A DNA stretch of 64,000 nt from Azolla caroliniana (Eukaryota > Polypodiophyta): NCBI GenBank assembly GCA_043228905.1, contig JBHGNT010000013.1, forward strand, positions 19,778,001 through 19,842,000. The letters run 5' to 3'. How positions within the stretch are numbered: the stretch's first letter is position 1; each line of letters opens with the position of its first letter. Of this stretch, positions 1-31,749 are shown piece by piece. Below the pieces are notes generated by a model that saw only the letters and a program-made list of their open reading frames with translations, ran no database searches and was not told the origin of the DNA. A program made the translations under genes and the position numbers.

Positions 1-766
1 CTATCAAAGTCAAGTGAGTTGATAGATGGGCTTTCAGGTATAATTGTGTGACATGTGTAATGCTAACAAATCACATTGCCAAATGAAAGGTACACAATAT
101 CATAAGAGTTCTTAATGTAAGATACATAGCTAGAACAAACCACACCATGTTTATTCCAATATATGAAAAACATAGATCGCAAAAAGAACTTGTATACATT
201 TTTTTTGTAATAAAAAGACACCGTGATGGCAACAATATACATGAAATCGCCATTCTAGGTGCTTCCTTACAATAGGCCTATTTTTTGGCCCTTGCTCGCT
301 AAAACACTAAATGTATTATACATCCACCTATACAAAGGGGAAAAACTCTCTCCCATGTGTCACATCTAATAGAGGACTTCCCCCAGATTTGTTGTATAGT
401 TAGTTGTTAGTGGACAAAAATTAGAGCCAATAAGCAAAGCCTAATTAATGGGAGACTTGGTCCCTTTGGAGCGGGAGGGGCAGAGTTGATATAACTTCAT
501 GATGAAACTATCCAATATGATTTCTGCTCCCCCGATGTGTTGCACAATCTATGGAAATTTGTTCACATTTACAGATGCAGTATCAAGAAACCATGCTTTT
601 CTTTAGTCTTTTCAACAGCAGCTTTTATCTTCACCAAGGACCTGAAGTGAGTGAGAGAATTCCGCCACATAATTGATTGGGTAATAAGTGTATCAGATGA
701 TACTTGAACGAACTAGTATTTTTAGCTCTGAAAGATGTGTTCTCATCAAATCATAATTACGACTCT
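1..766. other. 3' flank of the SPIRRIG-like gene, no gene seen
   Basis: Downstream of the stop codon at 767 (minus strand). AT-rich sequence that should hold the 3'UTR and polyadenylation site. No ORF with recognisable homology, repeat boundary or RNA gene was seen. A short open frame at 71-253 has no family features. Confidence 0.5.
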
Positions 767-19796
<19,030 letters not shown>

Positions 19797-21003
19797 CGTT
19801 GCTTATGTTGGTAATCCAATAAAAAATTAACATCTGTAAAATTTGATGAAGTAAATACACCATTAAGGAATCCAACAAATAAAAACTGTCTTGTTTTATC
19901 TGATAAAACAATGGATTTTATAGGCTGATTCCTGTCTTTTTCTCGATTTACTTGTACTGGGATTGTTTCGTAGTTTAGTGGATCAGATTTCCTTCTCGTA
20001 CACAAGATCACAGGAATATCCTGGATAAGTTTTTAAAATTCACGGGAAGTTTAGCTGAGAATTTTACATACCTCCGTCACATTGTGTTCCCTCTTTACCA
20101 TAATAATTATATATCATGCCTGACATAGCCATCGTTTTTATGAAAAAAATTTGAAAGGAAAACCATGGTGTTTTTACTTGCCTACAAGCTGCATCAGGGC
20201 CAGCTATGCCTAATATTTATGGTTTGAAACATCCATCTCATTCATGTAAGAGCATTAATGACCTGGCTAAGCATAGAAAACACATGGTTCTGTGTAATCA
20301 CATATGCACCAGATACTATAGTTATGACACATGATCCCTATAAGCTACAAAGATGGCCAATTACGAGAAACATGGTATCTATACTCACACACGTATATGC
20401 CCCCTACCTCTGCGAAAAATTTGTTTTCATGGGCTAAGCATAGAGAAATATGGTATAGGTGCATGTCATTACATCCATACCACATCAAAGCCAACCATAA
20501 CTATTATCTATTATCCATGGGCATATGAATTGTTGTAGGTAGCAGCTAATGTTTGCACGACCATAAGAATCTTCAGAAATGAGAGAGAAGTAAGAAGAGA
20601 TGTGGCTTACCTCAATATAATTAAACGACAATGGGCATATTGGGAGTGCAAAAAAGTCCAGAAACAGAGCCAACTCTCTGCAAGCAAGTAAAGATTTTTG
20701 ATCTGATTTCTTTTGGATATGTATGTGCGTATGTAGAATTTGTTGTGAAATGGCCCTGTTCTGTTTCTGATTATGTTGCAGATCTAAGTGGGAGAGAAGG
20801 GGGAGGGGAGAGAGGGAGAATGCAAATGAATCAAGGTCAATCTTTTCTTTCTATGGAGAGAGAGAGACTGCGTGTGTGGACTTGTTCTCTACCTCTCTGT
20901 GGGGGAGAAGGAGGAGGGGGTGTGGCTCTATGGGCGTGGTGGGTATGTCGCTCTGGTGGTGGTGAAGTAGTGAGGGATAGGAAGGAAGAGAAAAAAAAAG
21001 GAA

Positions 21004-21011
21004 GAAATATT

Positions 21012-21043
<32 letters not shown>

Positions 21044-21135
21044 CCATGCCAAGGGAGAAAGTTTCTCTCGCCTACACAGGGGAGAGAGAGAGAGAGTCTA
21101 GAGAGAGAGAGAGAGAGCGAGAGTCTAGAGAGAGA
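21004..21135. repeat. (GA)n microsatellite cluster
   Basis: Interrupted GA tracts (about 21012-21041, 21081-21096, 21101-21135) upstream of the SPIRRIG-like gene. On that gene's sense strand they read as CT tracts. Confidence 0.85.
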
Positions 21136-21214
21136 ATGCTATGTATGTATGTATTATGTATATGTATTGGTGTGGTTCACATACATACATACATATTGCG
21201 TGTGTGGAATGGGT

Positions 21215-21232
21215 CCCCCCCCCCCCCCCCCC
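21215..21232. repeat. Poly-C tract of 18 bases
   Basis: An uninterrupted run of 18 C on the plus strand, followed by TC-rich sequence to about 21260. Its length may be assembly-sensitive. It lies in the putative promoter region of the minus-strand gene, where it reads as poly-G. Confidence 0.9.
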
Positions 21233-21330
21233 TCTGTCTCTCTTTCTCTCGCTCTCCATTTTTACTCTGCTTTACTTTAGGGCTATAAAACCCTCCTCTC
21301 CTCCTGTGTTCCTCTTGTCTCTTGCTCTCT

Positions 21331-22950
21331 GCTCCATCAATGCATCCATTTCATGTCATGGCCTTTGCAGCCTACTGTGTTCGGGAAATGGATCCATTAC
21401 GTATCGGTGTTTATCTCTTCAAATCTGCTACGACTGTGTTCGGGAAAGTATTTGTCTCTTCCAAAACCTCACACATTTTCTTACTCTCGTGGAGCATATT
21501 CGCACGGGCTCTGCCAATACACCGCCAGATAGATGCATTCTATCTATGTCGACTTGTCGATGTTATTAGATCGAGTTGTGTTGGGTTCTCAGGCGTTTTG
21601 GACAGTTTCTTTGCCCTTAGGTTGAGTCCATGTCGTGCCTTGTTGTGTCACCTACATTAGGTTCAATAGTGGCCCTTCCATTTGTATTCCAATGAAGCTT
21701 CTTCTTTGCATGGCCTTTGTGGGTTCATGTGGACTTTGTTCGTTGAATTATAATCTACCATAGGGTTCTTTCGAGACCACGTTTGACAGTGCGTCTTGGT
21801 AGCATAGTTCGTGAAAGGGTCTAAGGATGAGTTCAAGGGTGGGTCTTGTTGCTACTCTCATATTCTTAAGTCTACATTCTGTTGCACTTGTGGACACTAA
21901 GGTTGGGTTCAACCATAAGTGTAGACTATTTAAGTATTTTATCATAATTGTAGATCCTCCAAGTCACCAAAAGTGCACGCTTTATCTTCACTATGTTGAG
22001 ATACAATACAAAAAAAGTCAATTTCTCATGGTATCATAATAATTATGTAGGGTGGATAGCACTCTTTTGGTGCTAAATATGGAAATGTTTTCAAATAATG
22101 AAGTATGGTGTAGCCAAATGCTTCATCATTCAAATGAATCCATGTTATTTACATCTATTTACATTGAATCTCATCTTAGAGGGTAGGCCACCTTTTGCTT
22201 TCCTTCCAAGATTATTTAATAACACCATATATTTACGACCTCTAGCTTAACCATGAATATTGCTAAAATTTTTGGTTTGTTTCGTAAGTTGCATTGTTAA
22301 AGGATACTATAAACAAGTATCCAAAAGCGCAAGGAAATGAAATTGCCAAACATTGTGCTTGCTATAACATTCAATCAAAATTTGTTAGTGTAATGTCACA
22401 TGTGATTATATGTGTTTGTCATGATGATATGTAGCAATACATTTATGCCCACAATTAAGCTAAAGTTGGCTCATTCCCTTTTGGATGGTGACCATATTTT
22501 GGATGGCTATCATATGTACATACATTGGTGTCGGTTTCTAGGCTATACCTTTTTGTACTTTTACCCCATTGATGGTCTATAACACTAAACACAACGCATT
22601 GGTTCCCAACTTTCACACATCTTTATTACACCATATATATTTCCCATTGATTTGCTAAACTCCACTATGGAACGTAGGGGCTCATGCATGACATTCTCTC
22701 TACTAGACCACGTTGGTGAATAGAATTCAACAACATTTGAATGGATGGTATAAAGCCCTCTAGCTTTTCATACATTCGAAGGGAATTTAGTCTTAAACCT
22801 TTAAATTGAGCTCGTGAGTTTGCAACCCCACTTTTCAATTGAACTTATTGCTTCTCACCATGGTACAAAACATGGAAAGACATCGTGATAGTTGATGGAA
22901 TTCAATTGGAAGACTTTGATTTGGGTGGATACTTGAGAATTATATTATTC
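21331..22950. other. Intergenic stretch, no gene recognised
   Basis: Open frames at 21141-21660 owe their length to CT-rich composition and show no domain or family resemblance. From 21.7 to 22.9 kb the sequence is AT-rich and broken by stops in all frames. No LTR ends or inverted repeats could be fixed. Confidence 0.4.
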
Positions 22951-23499
22951 CCTCTACTTTTTTTTTCCTTTTTATAAATGAAGATTCACCTTTGTATTAA
23001 TGGAAAGATGCCCAAAGGCTACAACGAATTCATAGAATAGATTATAGCCCTCCTACCCATATCAACCAACATGTCAAGTATCAAAAGCCCTCATGTAGGG
23101 TCGTTCCAAGACGGGGGGAGGAAAAGGCCATCTTGGTGGAGCATATCTCCACTTTATTCTCTCTCCAAAAGAGGTGAAGACCTCTACCTTTCTCCAAATT
23201 TCTCGAAATTGTTGTTGTTTACGAATCACAACCTTAGGCTCACCAGTTATTGCCTCATATTAACCTATTAGAGTATGTAAGAGCATTAACCATATCTCCT
23301 TGACTAACTCAACCGCATTCTGTTTAACTTTCTGAAATACACATTTTCATCTAGCCTTCCACAATACCCAAACTACGAAAGAAGATATCGTAGAGCAGAC
23401 CTTGTCCTCTTCCAAACAAGAAATTGTTGTAGTATAAGAGACCTCCAATACATGTCTTCCATCGGAGAGGAAAAGATAATCAACATACTCCGTTTCATA

Positions 23500-23910
23500 G
23501 TTTTGTATTTCTTTAGCCAATCTTCCTCATCTCACAAAAACCCATGTGTACACCTGTTTACCATAAATAGGATACAACATTCTCAACATTATTTTCCAAA
23601 CCGCTCCAAGAATAGGACATATCCATAAAACTTGGTAAATCGATTCAATGGGAGAACCACAACTATCACCTTTTAAATCATGGCAATGCCCCCACATCCA
23701 TGACTTCACAAGAATGCCATAATGTATCAACAACCATCTAAATAACACAACTTTTTTAGGAATTTGCATGGCCCATAGCCATTTCCAATAAGCATTCAAC
23801 CAAGAGTCTGTTACATTACTAGATCTCCAATTTTTACAATTTGTTGGCGTAACAACCACACCCTTCCTTAGCAATTCTCTACCCATTTTTACCAAATATT
23901 GAAAAAAATG
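23500..23910 (-). pseudogene. LINE reverse-transcriptase C-terminal zinc-binding (zf-RVT) fragment
   Basis: The minus-strand frame 23895-23527 shows the order typical of the zf-RVT domain found after the RT in plant L1-type LINEs: WLWAMQIPKKVVLFRWLL, then a Cys-rich knuckle region (GHCHDLKGDSC, then PIESIYQVLWICPILGAVW). The usual H in the knuckle is changed (IYQVLWIC where an HxxxxC pattern is expected). No RT palm was found beside it, so this is a truncated relic. Related debris may extend from about 22.95 to 24.0 kb. Confidence 0.6.
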
Positions 23911-24049
23911 GGATTTGCTTACCTAACATTCCTTGCACTGATATGGTTTGTCATTTCCACTCACCGGGATCCTAGAAAAGGCGATCAATGGGTTTATTCT
24001 CATAGACCCACAATTTAGAGAGATTGTTTATATCGTTTGGATGAGGATT

Positions 24050-24658
24050 CGTTGAGAATCGATCCGGCCATAACCAGTTTTGCGTATATGTATGCGGGTG
24101 TAAAGATCGAGAAGACAAGAGACAAACAAAAAACAGACAACTCAATTATTGAGACACGAGATTTTAACGTGGAAAACCTGAAAAGGAAAAACCATGGGGG
24201 TCCACAAACTCCGAACATGATGACTAAGGTAGGAGGAGGACAACGAGAAGCTTCAAGGCAATGACCTTGGGCTCTCCTTCGTCTGACAGACAGCAACAGA
24301 GTTACAACTCTCACTCTCACTCAATTACAGTGGGAACTACTCACCATAACTAGTTACAACAATAGTGTTCATCCTCCCCAAATAACTACTTGCCCTAACT
24401 ATATTTATACTCATATACACTATATGAGCTATTTACAAATACAACCCACAAAAGGGCACATTAACTCTATTTACAGATATAGCCCTGACTCAACTTTGAT
24501 TGATTCGGCTATTAGCCGAATCAATTCGGATTCGATTTTCGGCTACAATTGAATCGAACAATCAATTTGATTTTTCGGCCTCGACCGAGTTGCTATCAAC
24601 CGATTCAATTCTTCGACTCGTGCTCCTCTTCCCGTCTGGAGGGACCTATTTCCTAACA
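24050..24658 (-). repeat. Solo copia LTR with TSD GGATT
   Basis: On the minus strand the element starts TGTTAGGAAATAGGTCCCTCC and ends CTCAACG (expected CA, last base changed). It is flanked by direct GGATT repeats at 24045-24049 and 24659-24663. It shares the start (TGTTRGG...GGTCCCTCC) and the segment GGTTTTTCC...TTTTCCACGT with the LTRs of copia-3 and the solo LTR at 31128. No internal domain is present, so it arose by LTR-LTR recombination. Confidence 0.75.
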
Positions 24659-24663
24659 GGATT

Positions 24664-27600
24664 CAACATCCATTTTTTATCTTTCTTCTATAATATATGA
24701 ATAGGCCACATATTCCCTTGAGTTACAATTCCGTCTTCCACAAAGAGATAATGAAGTTGTCCAGAAGATCCTTCCAATGATCGTCCACTAAAGTTATCCT
24801 CGCTTTTAAAGATATAACTGATCTTCCAAAGGAGGGAGAACAGGTCACCTTGTAGTGTAGTACTCTCTCCTATGCAACGCTTCATGATGTTTAATCCAAT
24901 TCTTTAATATATATTAATTACATTTGGAACCTCGTAAATTTTAAGCATAACAAGTTGGTTTTTGTGAATCCGCTTTCATAAAATACATTTTACCTTCACT
25001 ATATCACTTTGTATTTCTCACACAACATTGAAGCCAAAACTACAACATTAATAGTGAGAATGATCTTAAGCAAAATTTATATGGAGTTTATATAACGAAT
25101 ATGACTTCGGCCTATAATTATGAAGGGTTTTTGTAATGAAGGCATCAATGAGCCCATTACTCAAGATGATCCCACAAATCTATTGATGCTAAGAAAAACC
25201 TTTAGGCTTTAACACAACACCATCATATTTATATTTTGAGCTCTAGAAGGCAACATTATGGATACATAATCAATAATTTGTGATGATGTTTAAAGTCTTT
25301 GACACGAGGAGAGCAACACTTTCACAATGTGCTTTAGCACATAAAATCTTGCTCATATAAGCTATTTCCATCATTTTTTTCCATTTCTCAAACAAGGATG
25401 AGTTGGGCTACTTTAATGATAGACAAATACATACTTGTCGAGGTCAATAAAATTATTTGCTTGTAGTTTCTCCTACTTGGACTTTCTGATGTAAGGTATG
25501 TGGACAAAGCATCCTCAAACAAGCTTTACCTTTGAATCAATATAAATTCTAGTTAGTGGATACTAAAAGTAAGGAAAATAGAACAATACTATGCAATGCA
25601 AGATTATGCAAAAATTGCACCCATCTACAAAATAAGATATGGTCCAAGAACTAGGTAGATAGGAGGATGTTTTACATGAACAATGAAGGATAACCTACCC
25701 ATCCTAAGGCAAAGGAATATTAAGGCAAAAATACTCCCCATCATGTATCATAATTCATTGCACATGTAGGTACATTCACATGCATATGATATCAAGAAGA
25801 TCATTCACTATTAATAACAAATACATTTATTATTTGAAAAATGATTTTATGTGTTCCATAAAGGATCAAGACATACATGTGCACAAGCACATGCTTTAAC
25901 ACATATAGATATGGATCATGATATTTGCACATGTGTGAAGGATTATCAATGACCCAATCAATACTAGTAGATGTAATTAACACGTATGTCTTGAGGTTAT
26001 CAAACAACTAAAGGGAACAACTTTGAGTATATTTGCTACAACCTACAACAAATATGCTCTTTTTTTGGCCAATTGTGTGGATTCAATACCTTTGGGTGGA
26101 ACTTTATGAGGGAAAATATCATCAATATTTTCTTGTCGTAGTATAATAATAATGGCGATTAGGGTTATAATGTCCTCTAATTAGTTGGTACTCTAGCCAC
26201 AACTCTAATAATTGGACTAATTAGAATAATTTAATCAAGAAACGTGGTTAAACCGGTGCAAAAGTAATTAATATCAATTCTTAATTAACATGCAAAGTTA
26301 TCTAATTACATCTCTTCCATTAAATTAAGAATTTTGCAAAATAATAGAATATGATTTTACGGGGTAATATTAATGTTTCCTCATTTCCGAGTGTATGAAA
26401 GGGAGATATATGAGCCTCGAATTTTCACACTTTTAATGACATACTAGCTAAAAAAGTTTGTTGGAATGAATGTGATTGATTCTTGACTTGAGCACCTGGG
26501 TGGGAAGGCTTTGAACGAGGGGCGCGTGTGGGATTCATTTAGTTATACAATTTTCAAACATAATGTATGGGTACAAGTTACAACAATGTTTATGAATGGG
26601 TTGTACATAGTCTCTAAAAGAAGTTATATTATCACAAACACTTGAAAATGTAGTCGAAACACGTAACCTCTAGGGTTTTTAGTTTTACTAGTTCATGTAC
26701 ATGTTTATTTTGCTTGGGTGATAGATTTATTGATTTTTCATTTACAGGAATAAGTCAAGCTTCTCATATACAATTAGTCGTGTCAAATGAAACCTAAAAC
26801 GTGTGCTAAAGTAACTATTTTGCTTAAATTTTGATTTATTTGTTTGATTGTTATACTAATTTAAATTATTTGCGGCGTACAAGGATAAGTCAAGCCTTTT
26901 CTTGATTTATATTACTTATTTCAACACGCCAAAGTTGCCCAAGTCTATTCCGTTTGATTGCATACTTCTCCTTTTAAATTCATATACACTCATGATCTTG
27001 GACATTATCAAAAGTTCAAATGTATGCCTTCGCTCTCACAAAAGAAAACATAAAGATCCACATGTGGAACGATTAGATTTTGTTTTATTATATTTTCTTC
27101 ATTAATCATGCAAAAGTTGTAAGGGCAACTTTTTTATCGCATAATTATTCTCTTGAATGCTCCAAAACTAGATCAAAAGTCTATATGCATGCCTTGTTAT
27201 CGCAATTTTTTCAAAAACAAGATCCAAATTTGGTGGAGCAAGCACATTTCGTTTCTAAATTGTTTAAAGGATCCATACTTTATTCTCATCACCCCTTTGG
27301 AACAATCACATATGAATAATCAACATTAACGTGAATAAATGAAAAGTCAACGTCGGGAAGCATTTGTGCATTCATATTGTTTTTCCTCAAGAAACTAATA
27401 AGGATATCACATACATGAAACAACAACATTCTATTTGCAAGTTAATGTAAACCGAATATCTTGGTATGAGTGATTGTAAGCATTGCACATGCAAATAGAA
27501 GGGATACACATCTATGTCTGTCGTGTGAGTACTTTTAATGTCTTGAATAACAAACCTATTTCCTACTAAACAAGACATATATTTCACCTTTCTCTATTTC

Positions 27601-27950
27601 AACAGAATAAGTGCACTACCATCATTCTACAAAATTAACACTTTATGTAATCAATTTATATGTTAAGATGTTCATTCTTATAATAAAAAAATCATGGCAT
27701 ATAATTTAGTAACTCATGGTATAAACACATATGACATTGCTATTGAGGTCACGATAAGACGGTGTATAAATAAGATAAGGACGAGGAGAGAGTAGTAGCA
27801 ATCTAATGAGAGGTTGTGAGAAGGTAATGCTATGATCAACAAGAAGAATATGCCACATTTTTATTAGGCGAAAGCGGTGACTATGATGGTTACTTGATGA
27901 ATCAATGTCTTATTGCAGTTGACCCCACATCAATGATATTATGGGAGGTA
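24664..27950. other. Intergenic stretch, no gene recognised
   Basis: AT-rich sequence without a supported gene. All open frames are short and lack domain features. It may hold decayed TEs, but no ends or motifs could be assigned. Confidence 0.4.
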
Positions 27951-28145
27951 GTTGGACATGTATTATAATATTTTCGGTTGCTTAGAGAATGTCCCAGATA
28001 AGGTATAGAAAAATCTCAAACCCAAGTCGAAGAAATGTATCTTTATTGGTTAGTCACTTGAGCAAAAGGGATACAAAGGCTTTAGTTTGACTAACAAAAA
28101 GTTATTGTAAGCTGAGATGTTGCATTTGATGAAACGACAATGTTG
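27950..28145 (+). pseudogene. Copia polyprotein fragment (integrase C-terminal side)
   Basis: Reading the plus strand gives a decayed frame with NIFGCLENVP, then LKPKSKKCIFIG and SLEQKGYKGFSLTNKK, the conserved FGC...KKCIFLGY...KGY block that follows the copia integrase core. Several stops interrupt it. It has no LTRs and is much older than the copia elements further right. Confidence 0.65.
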
Positions 28146-28591
28146 CACACACTTACAAATGATCGGGGATGGTGACATGTTTACATCGTTGTCAGGCCAA
28201 GTCAGTCAACAAGTAGATATTAACACAACAAAACGACAACATAAAAGAAACTACTAGAAGTAGTATCAAGGATACGTTTCTATGACAACAAATAGTTAAA
28301 TATAGCAAAAGAATTTCTAGGGTTTGTGGTTGATACCTTCCCTTGTTGCATAAATTTGCTTCCATGCAACAACAACATAATCTTGCTTGTTTGTTTGGTC
28401 ACCCATACCACATGCTTACCCTTCAAAGGCAAACCCATCAATGGGTGAATGTCATGTGGAAAACGAGTTTAGTCGGTGTCATGACAGGGTGTGCAAAATA
28501 GAGAAAAGTACGTAAAACTAAGTTTATAATAGGTTAATGTTAAGGTCAAACAATATCTCAAAAGAGTTTAGAAGAAATAAATAGAGAGAAA

Positions 28592-28647
28592 TAGCTCAAT
28601 TGGCAAGAGCTAAGCTTTGGAACAATAAGGGGTAGGATTTGAATCCC
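28592..28647 (+). repeat. tRNA-like repeat with A and B boxes
   Basis: TAGCTCAATTGGCAAGAGC (28592-28610) matches a pol III A box/D-arm, and GGATTTGAATCCC (28635-28647) a B box/T-arm. A similar A-B pair is at 39506-39566. The rest does not fold as a tRNA, so a tRNA-derived SINE or tRNA relic is the best reading. Confidence 0.45.
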
Positions 28648-29213
28648 ATTAGAAATTACATATGGGAGAAAGGTGATTTACAATGCACAAAATATATAGA
28701 TGAGGTATGCCTTAAAATGAAAAAGGGACAAACTATTTGCGTAAGTTGAGTATTGAGGTCAAATGGTAAAAAACATGAAGTTACTATTTTGGTGAGTGGG
28801 ATCTTGAAGCCTATAAAAGAGGAAAGAGAGCTCACTACCTAGGTTTTGGTGAGTGGGCTCTTTAAGCCTATAACGGGGGAAGGTGAGTTGAAAGTTCATT
28901 GCTAAAGGGGGACATTTGTCAACAAAATGAATATAGCGAGATAACAAACCATAAGGAGCCATAGGAGGTCTATGACAACAAAAAGCTATGTTGCCTTACA
29001 TTGTAGACACACTACCCCAAAATTCAAGGATCACCTCCTCACCCTCTTTCGTTTCTTGATCCATTTCTTTTACCTTATTCTCTTGATCCCCTTCTTTCTA
29101 AAATTCAAATCTAGCCACCCATGTAATGATGTTGAGGATTTAACCTTAGATGTATCATGATATTGGCATATTGGGATTACTCTGAGTTATTCAAAGGTTT
29201 TATTAAATAATGT

Positions 29214-29505
29214 ATATACTTGGGAAGGATTAATTTTAGGTTTGACTGAGATTGGAATCAAATGAGGATCTTCAGGATTCAGAAATAGATCATCAAGCAT
29301 TATTCTACATGTAAATCCATGTAACTTTGCAGGAGATGAAACTCAATTGTTCATTATGAATATACTTGGAAAGGATTAATTTTAGGTTTGAGTGAGATTG
29401 CACACAAATGAGGATCTTCATGATTGAGAAATCGATAATCAAGCATTATTGTACATGTAAATCCGTGTAACTTTGCAGAAGATGACACTCAATTCTTCAT
29501 TATGT
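29214..29505. repeat. Tandem duplication, two units of about 146 bp
   Basis: Both units begin ATATACTTGG(G/A)AAGGATTAAT (29214 and 29360), share TGAGGATCTTCA and CAAGCATTATT, and end with CTCAATT(G/C)TTCATTATG. They differ by scattered substitutions. No coding capacity is evident. Confidence 0.75.
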
Positions 29506-31122
29506 GATCATCTAAGAAATTCATGAGGATTGTGATGAATTTTTTGGATCTTCAATCAAAGTTTTTGTGAGGAAGTTACAAGCAAAAGAGTTTGCAAACA
29601 AAGAGAGTAAATGTGGAATGAGTCTTGAAAAACCCAACCCAACCAACCGGGCGACATTCACACTTTTGAGGACAAGTAAAATTGTAGAGTATGCAAATTA
29701 TGTAGAGGAGTTGAACTAGACCACAGGAAGGCACAACATGCAAAGAACCCGCAATTCAACGAGACGTGAGGACTCAACACTCAAGGGCAAAGTACTCGAG
29801 TCATGTGTTGAAGAACACTAAGAATATAAAACATGTCACACGGAGAGAGATGCGTTGTAGGCGATTTCTCCAAGATACTAGAATTTAATCATCCTACTCC
29901 TATGCGGTGCAAACTCACGAGCTAACCGCCTTGCTTAGTGAACCAAATATGAAGAGGCATCTTCACAACAATCAACTCCTATGATGCTTTAATGATGAAT
30001 CATTTTCCAGGGTCCAAGTCCCTAGTTATCTAGGTTCAAGTCTCATTTCACATGCGCACACATAACTTCGTAACACCAAATTGGAGCATAAACCAATACT
30101 TTTGTGATATCTTCGATGTGTTTAGCCACACATTTTCATTCCACTAGAGTTCTGTCTCCTTGTCAAAATCATTATTCAAGGGGACCATTTGAGAACAACA
30201 TCAATTGCTGCCAACTTGCTTTACAAACCCAAATCCCCTGAACATTCACTCACCTCTCTAAATGTTGTTACCCTCACTTAGATACTCAATAATACCCTAA
30301 CATACTTTAATGTCAAATAAATATGGTAGTAAATGTGTTAATGATTTTGATAAAAAAATGCAGGACATTCAAATGACAAAGTGAATGCCATTGATAATAT
30401 AGAAATTGGAGATTATAGCATAAAGAAATTTAAGAATCAAGTGTTAGGAGAGATGGGGGTATGGTTTAGGCCATAATAATAGTTGGGGAAGGTTGTACAC
30501 GTAACACCAAATCGAGACAGACATACAGAAAAAAACCGCATAGGTGGGAAGAAAAAAGAACAAGTGAAAAACAATTAGTACGCGAGGTTAGAGAAACAAC
30601 GACCAATTAGGAAAGATGAGCCTAATCTTAGAACAAGAGTGTTCAATTAAACAAACCATGAATCGACAAACAATAATTACAAAATGATGAGCTTTATTTA
30701 GAGGTCAAATCATTCAGTTAAACAATGAAACCCCTTTATATACTAGGGTGAACAACGGTATATTAGGCTGCTATTACAACAATGGTGGAAATGCTAACCA
30801 CTAATCAAGTAATAGAAAAAGAAGGGTAGAGAGGAGAAGATGGATTGAGCTAGGCGGGCTATTGCAATAGTGGTGGAAATGTCAACTACTAATCAAGCAA
30901 CAAAGAAAGAAGGAAAGAGAGGGGAAGTCTAGGGATTAAGCTTCTGGTGAAGACGAGATGATTGAGCCACTGAGACTACAGTTTCCACCAATGGTTTCGA
31001 CGCCACAAGTTGGGGTAGTGTTCTCAGGCCACTCCGCTGTCTCTTTGTGCGACCAACGTACGAGCTCGATGATCCACTCCCTGAAGCTCCTCCAAGTGTA
31101 CCCATATACCTTCGCTTGAGTG
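29506..31122. other. Intergenic stretch, nothing recognised
   Basis: Mixed-composition sequence with no open frame of recognisable type. It ends at the TSD of the solo LTR at 31128. Confidence 0.4.
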
Positions 31123-31127
31123 CAAGC

Positions 31128-31704
31128 TATTGGGAAAACAAGTCCCTCTGGATGGGAAGAAGAGAACAAACCGAATCGAAGACACATGAGTAATTCGGCC
31201 GAGGCTGAAATTGAAATCGAGAACCAAAATCAAAAATCAATTTAATAGCCGATTTGGGGGAATATAATTGTAAATAGTCAGAATGTGTCATTGGTGGGCC
31301 ATATTTGTAAATAGCCCTGAATGTTGTATTAGTACATAAACATCTAGGGCAATCATTATCAAGTAGTTGTGGTTGATCATTGTTGTATAGTTAGAGAAGG
31401 GAGTTGCCTCTATAACTGTGTGTGAGTGAGAGAGCGTGACAATAATAACTTTGCAGCTGTTTGTCTGACGAAGGAGAGCTTAAGGTTGTTGCCTTAGAGC
31501 TTCTCGTTGTACTCCTCTCTTTATAGTAATTTGTTTGGAGTTCAAGGACTCCCGTGGTTTTTCCCTTTTGGGTTTTCCACGTAAAATATCCGTGTCTCGA
31601 AACTTTGTTGTTCTCTTTTGTCCGAGCATTACCTTGCTTGTTTTCTTTGCACCCTAACACGTATTCGTGAGCATAACCGGTTGTGGCCAGTCACAATCCT
31701 AACA
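31128..31704 (+). repeat. Solo copia LTR with TSD CAAGC
   Basis: Starts TATTGGGAAAACAAGTCCCTC (expected TG, second base changed) and ends CAATCCTAACA. Direct CAAGC repeats flank it (31123-31127, 31705-31709). The internal block GTGGTTTTTCCCTTTTGGG plus TTTTCCACGTAAA is shared with copia-3 LTRs. It is 577 bp long with no internal region, hence a solo LTR. Confidence 0.8.
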
Positions 31705-31749
31705 CAAGCTTCGTCCTTGCTTGATTCTTCTTCTCTTGAGATTCGAACA

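Larger units (their letters stand above)
19797..21330 (-). promoter_or_regulatory. Probable 5' leader and promoter region of the SPIRRIG-like gene
   Basis: On the minus strand a good donor (GAG|GTAAGCC, exon end 20611) and a good acceptor (ATCCAG|GATATT, exon start 20020) frame a possible 590 bp intron in the 5'UTR. The leader exon would continue into the ATG at 19796 with no earlier ATG in that exon. Upstream, 20.8-21.3 kb is pyrimidine-rich on the transcribed-sense strand ((CT)n, seen as (GA)n on plus), a pattern common at plant transcription starts. The start site itself is not determined; this is inference from splice signals and composition. Confidence 0.4.

Noticed and set aside
20631-21660. 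Plus-strand open frames upstream of the BEACH gene
   Set aside because: They consist of GA/CT-repeat and poly-C translations with no conserved motif.
30936-31233. Small minus-strand frames beside the solo LTR
   Set aside because: They cross the LTR boundary at 31128 and show no coding signature.
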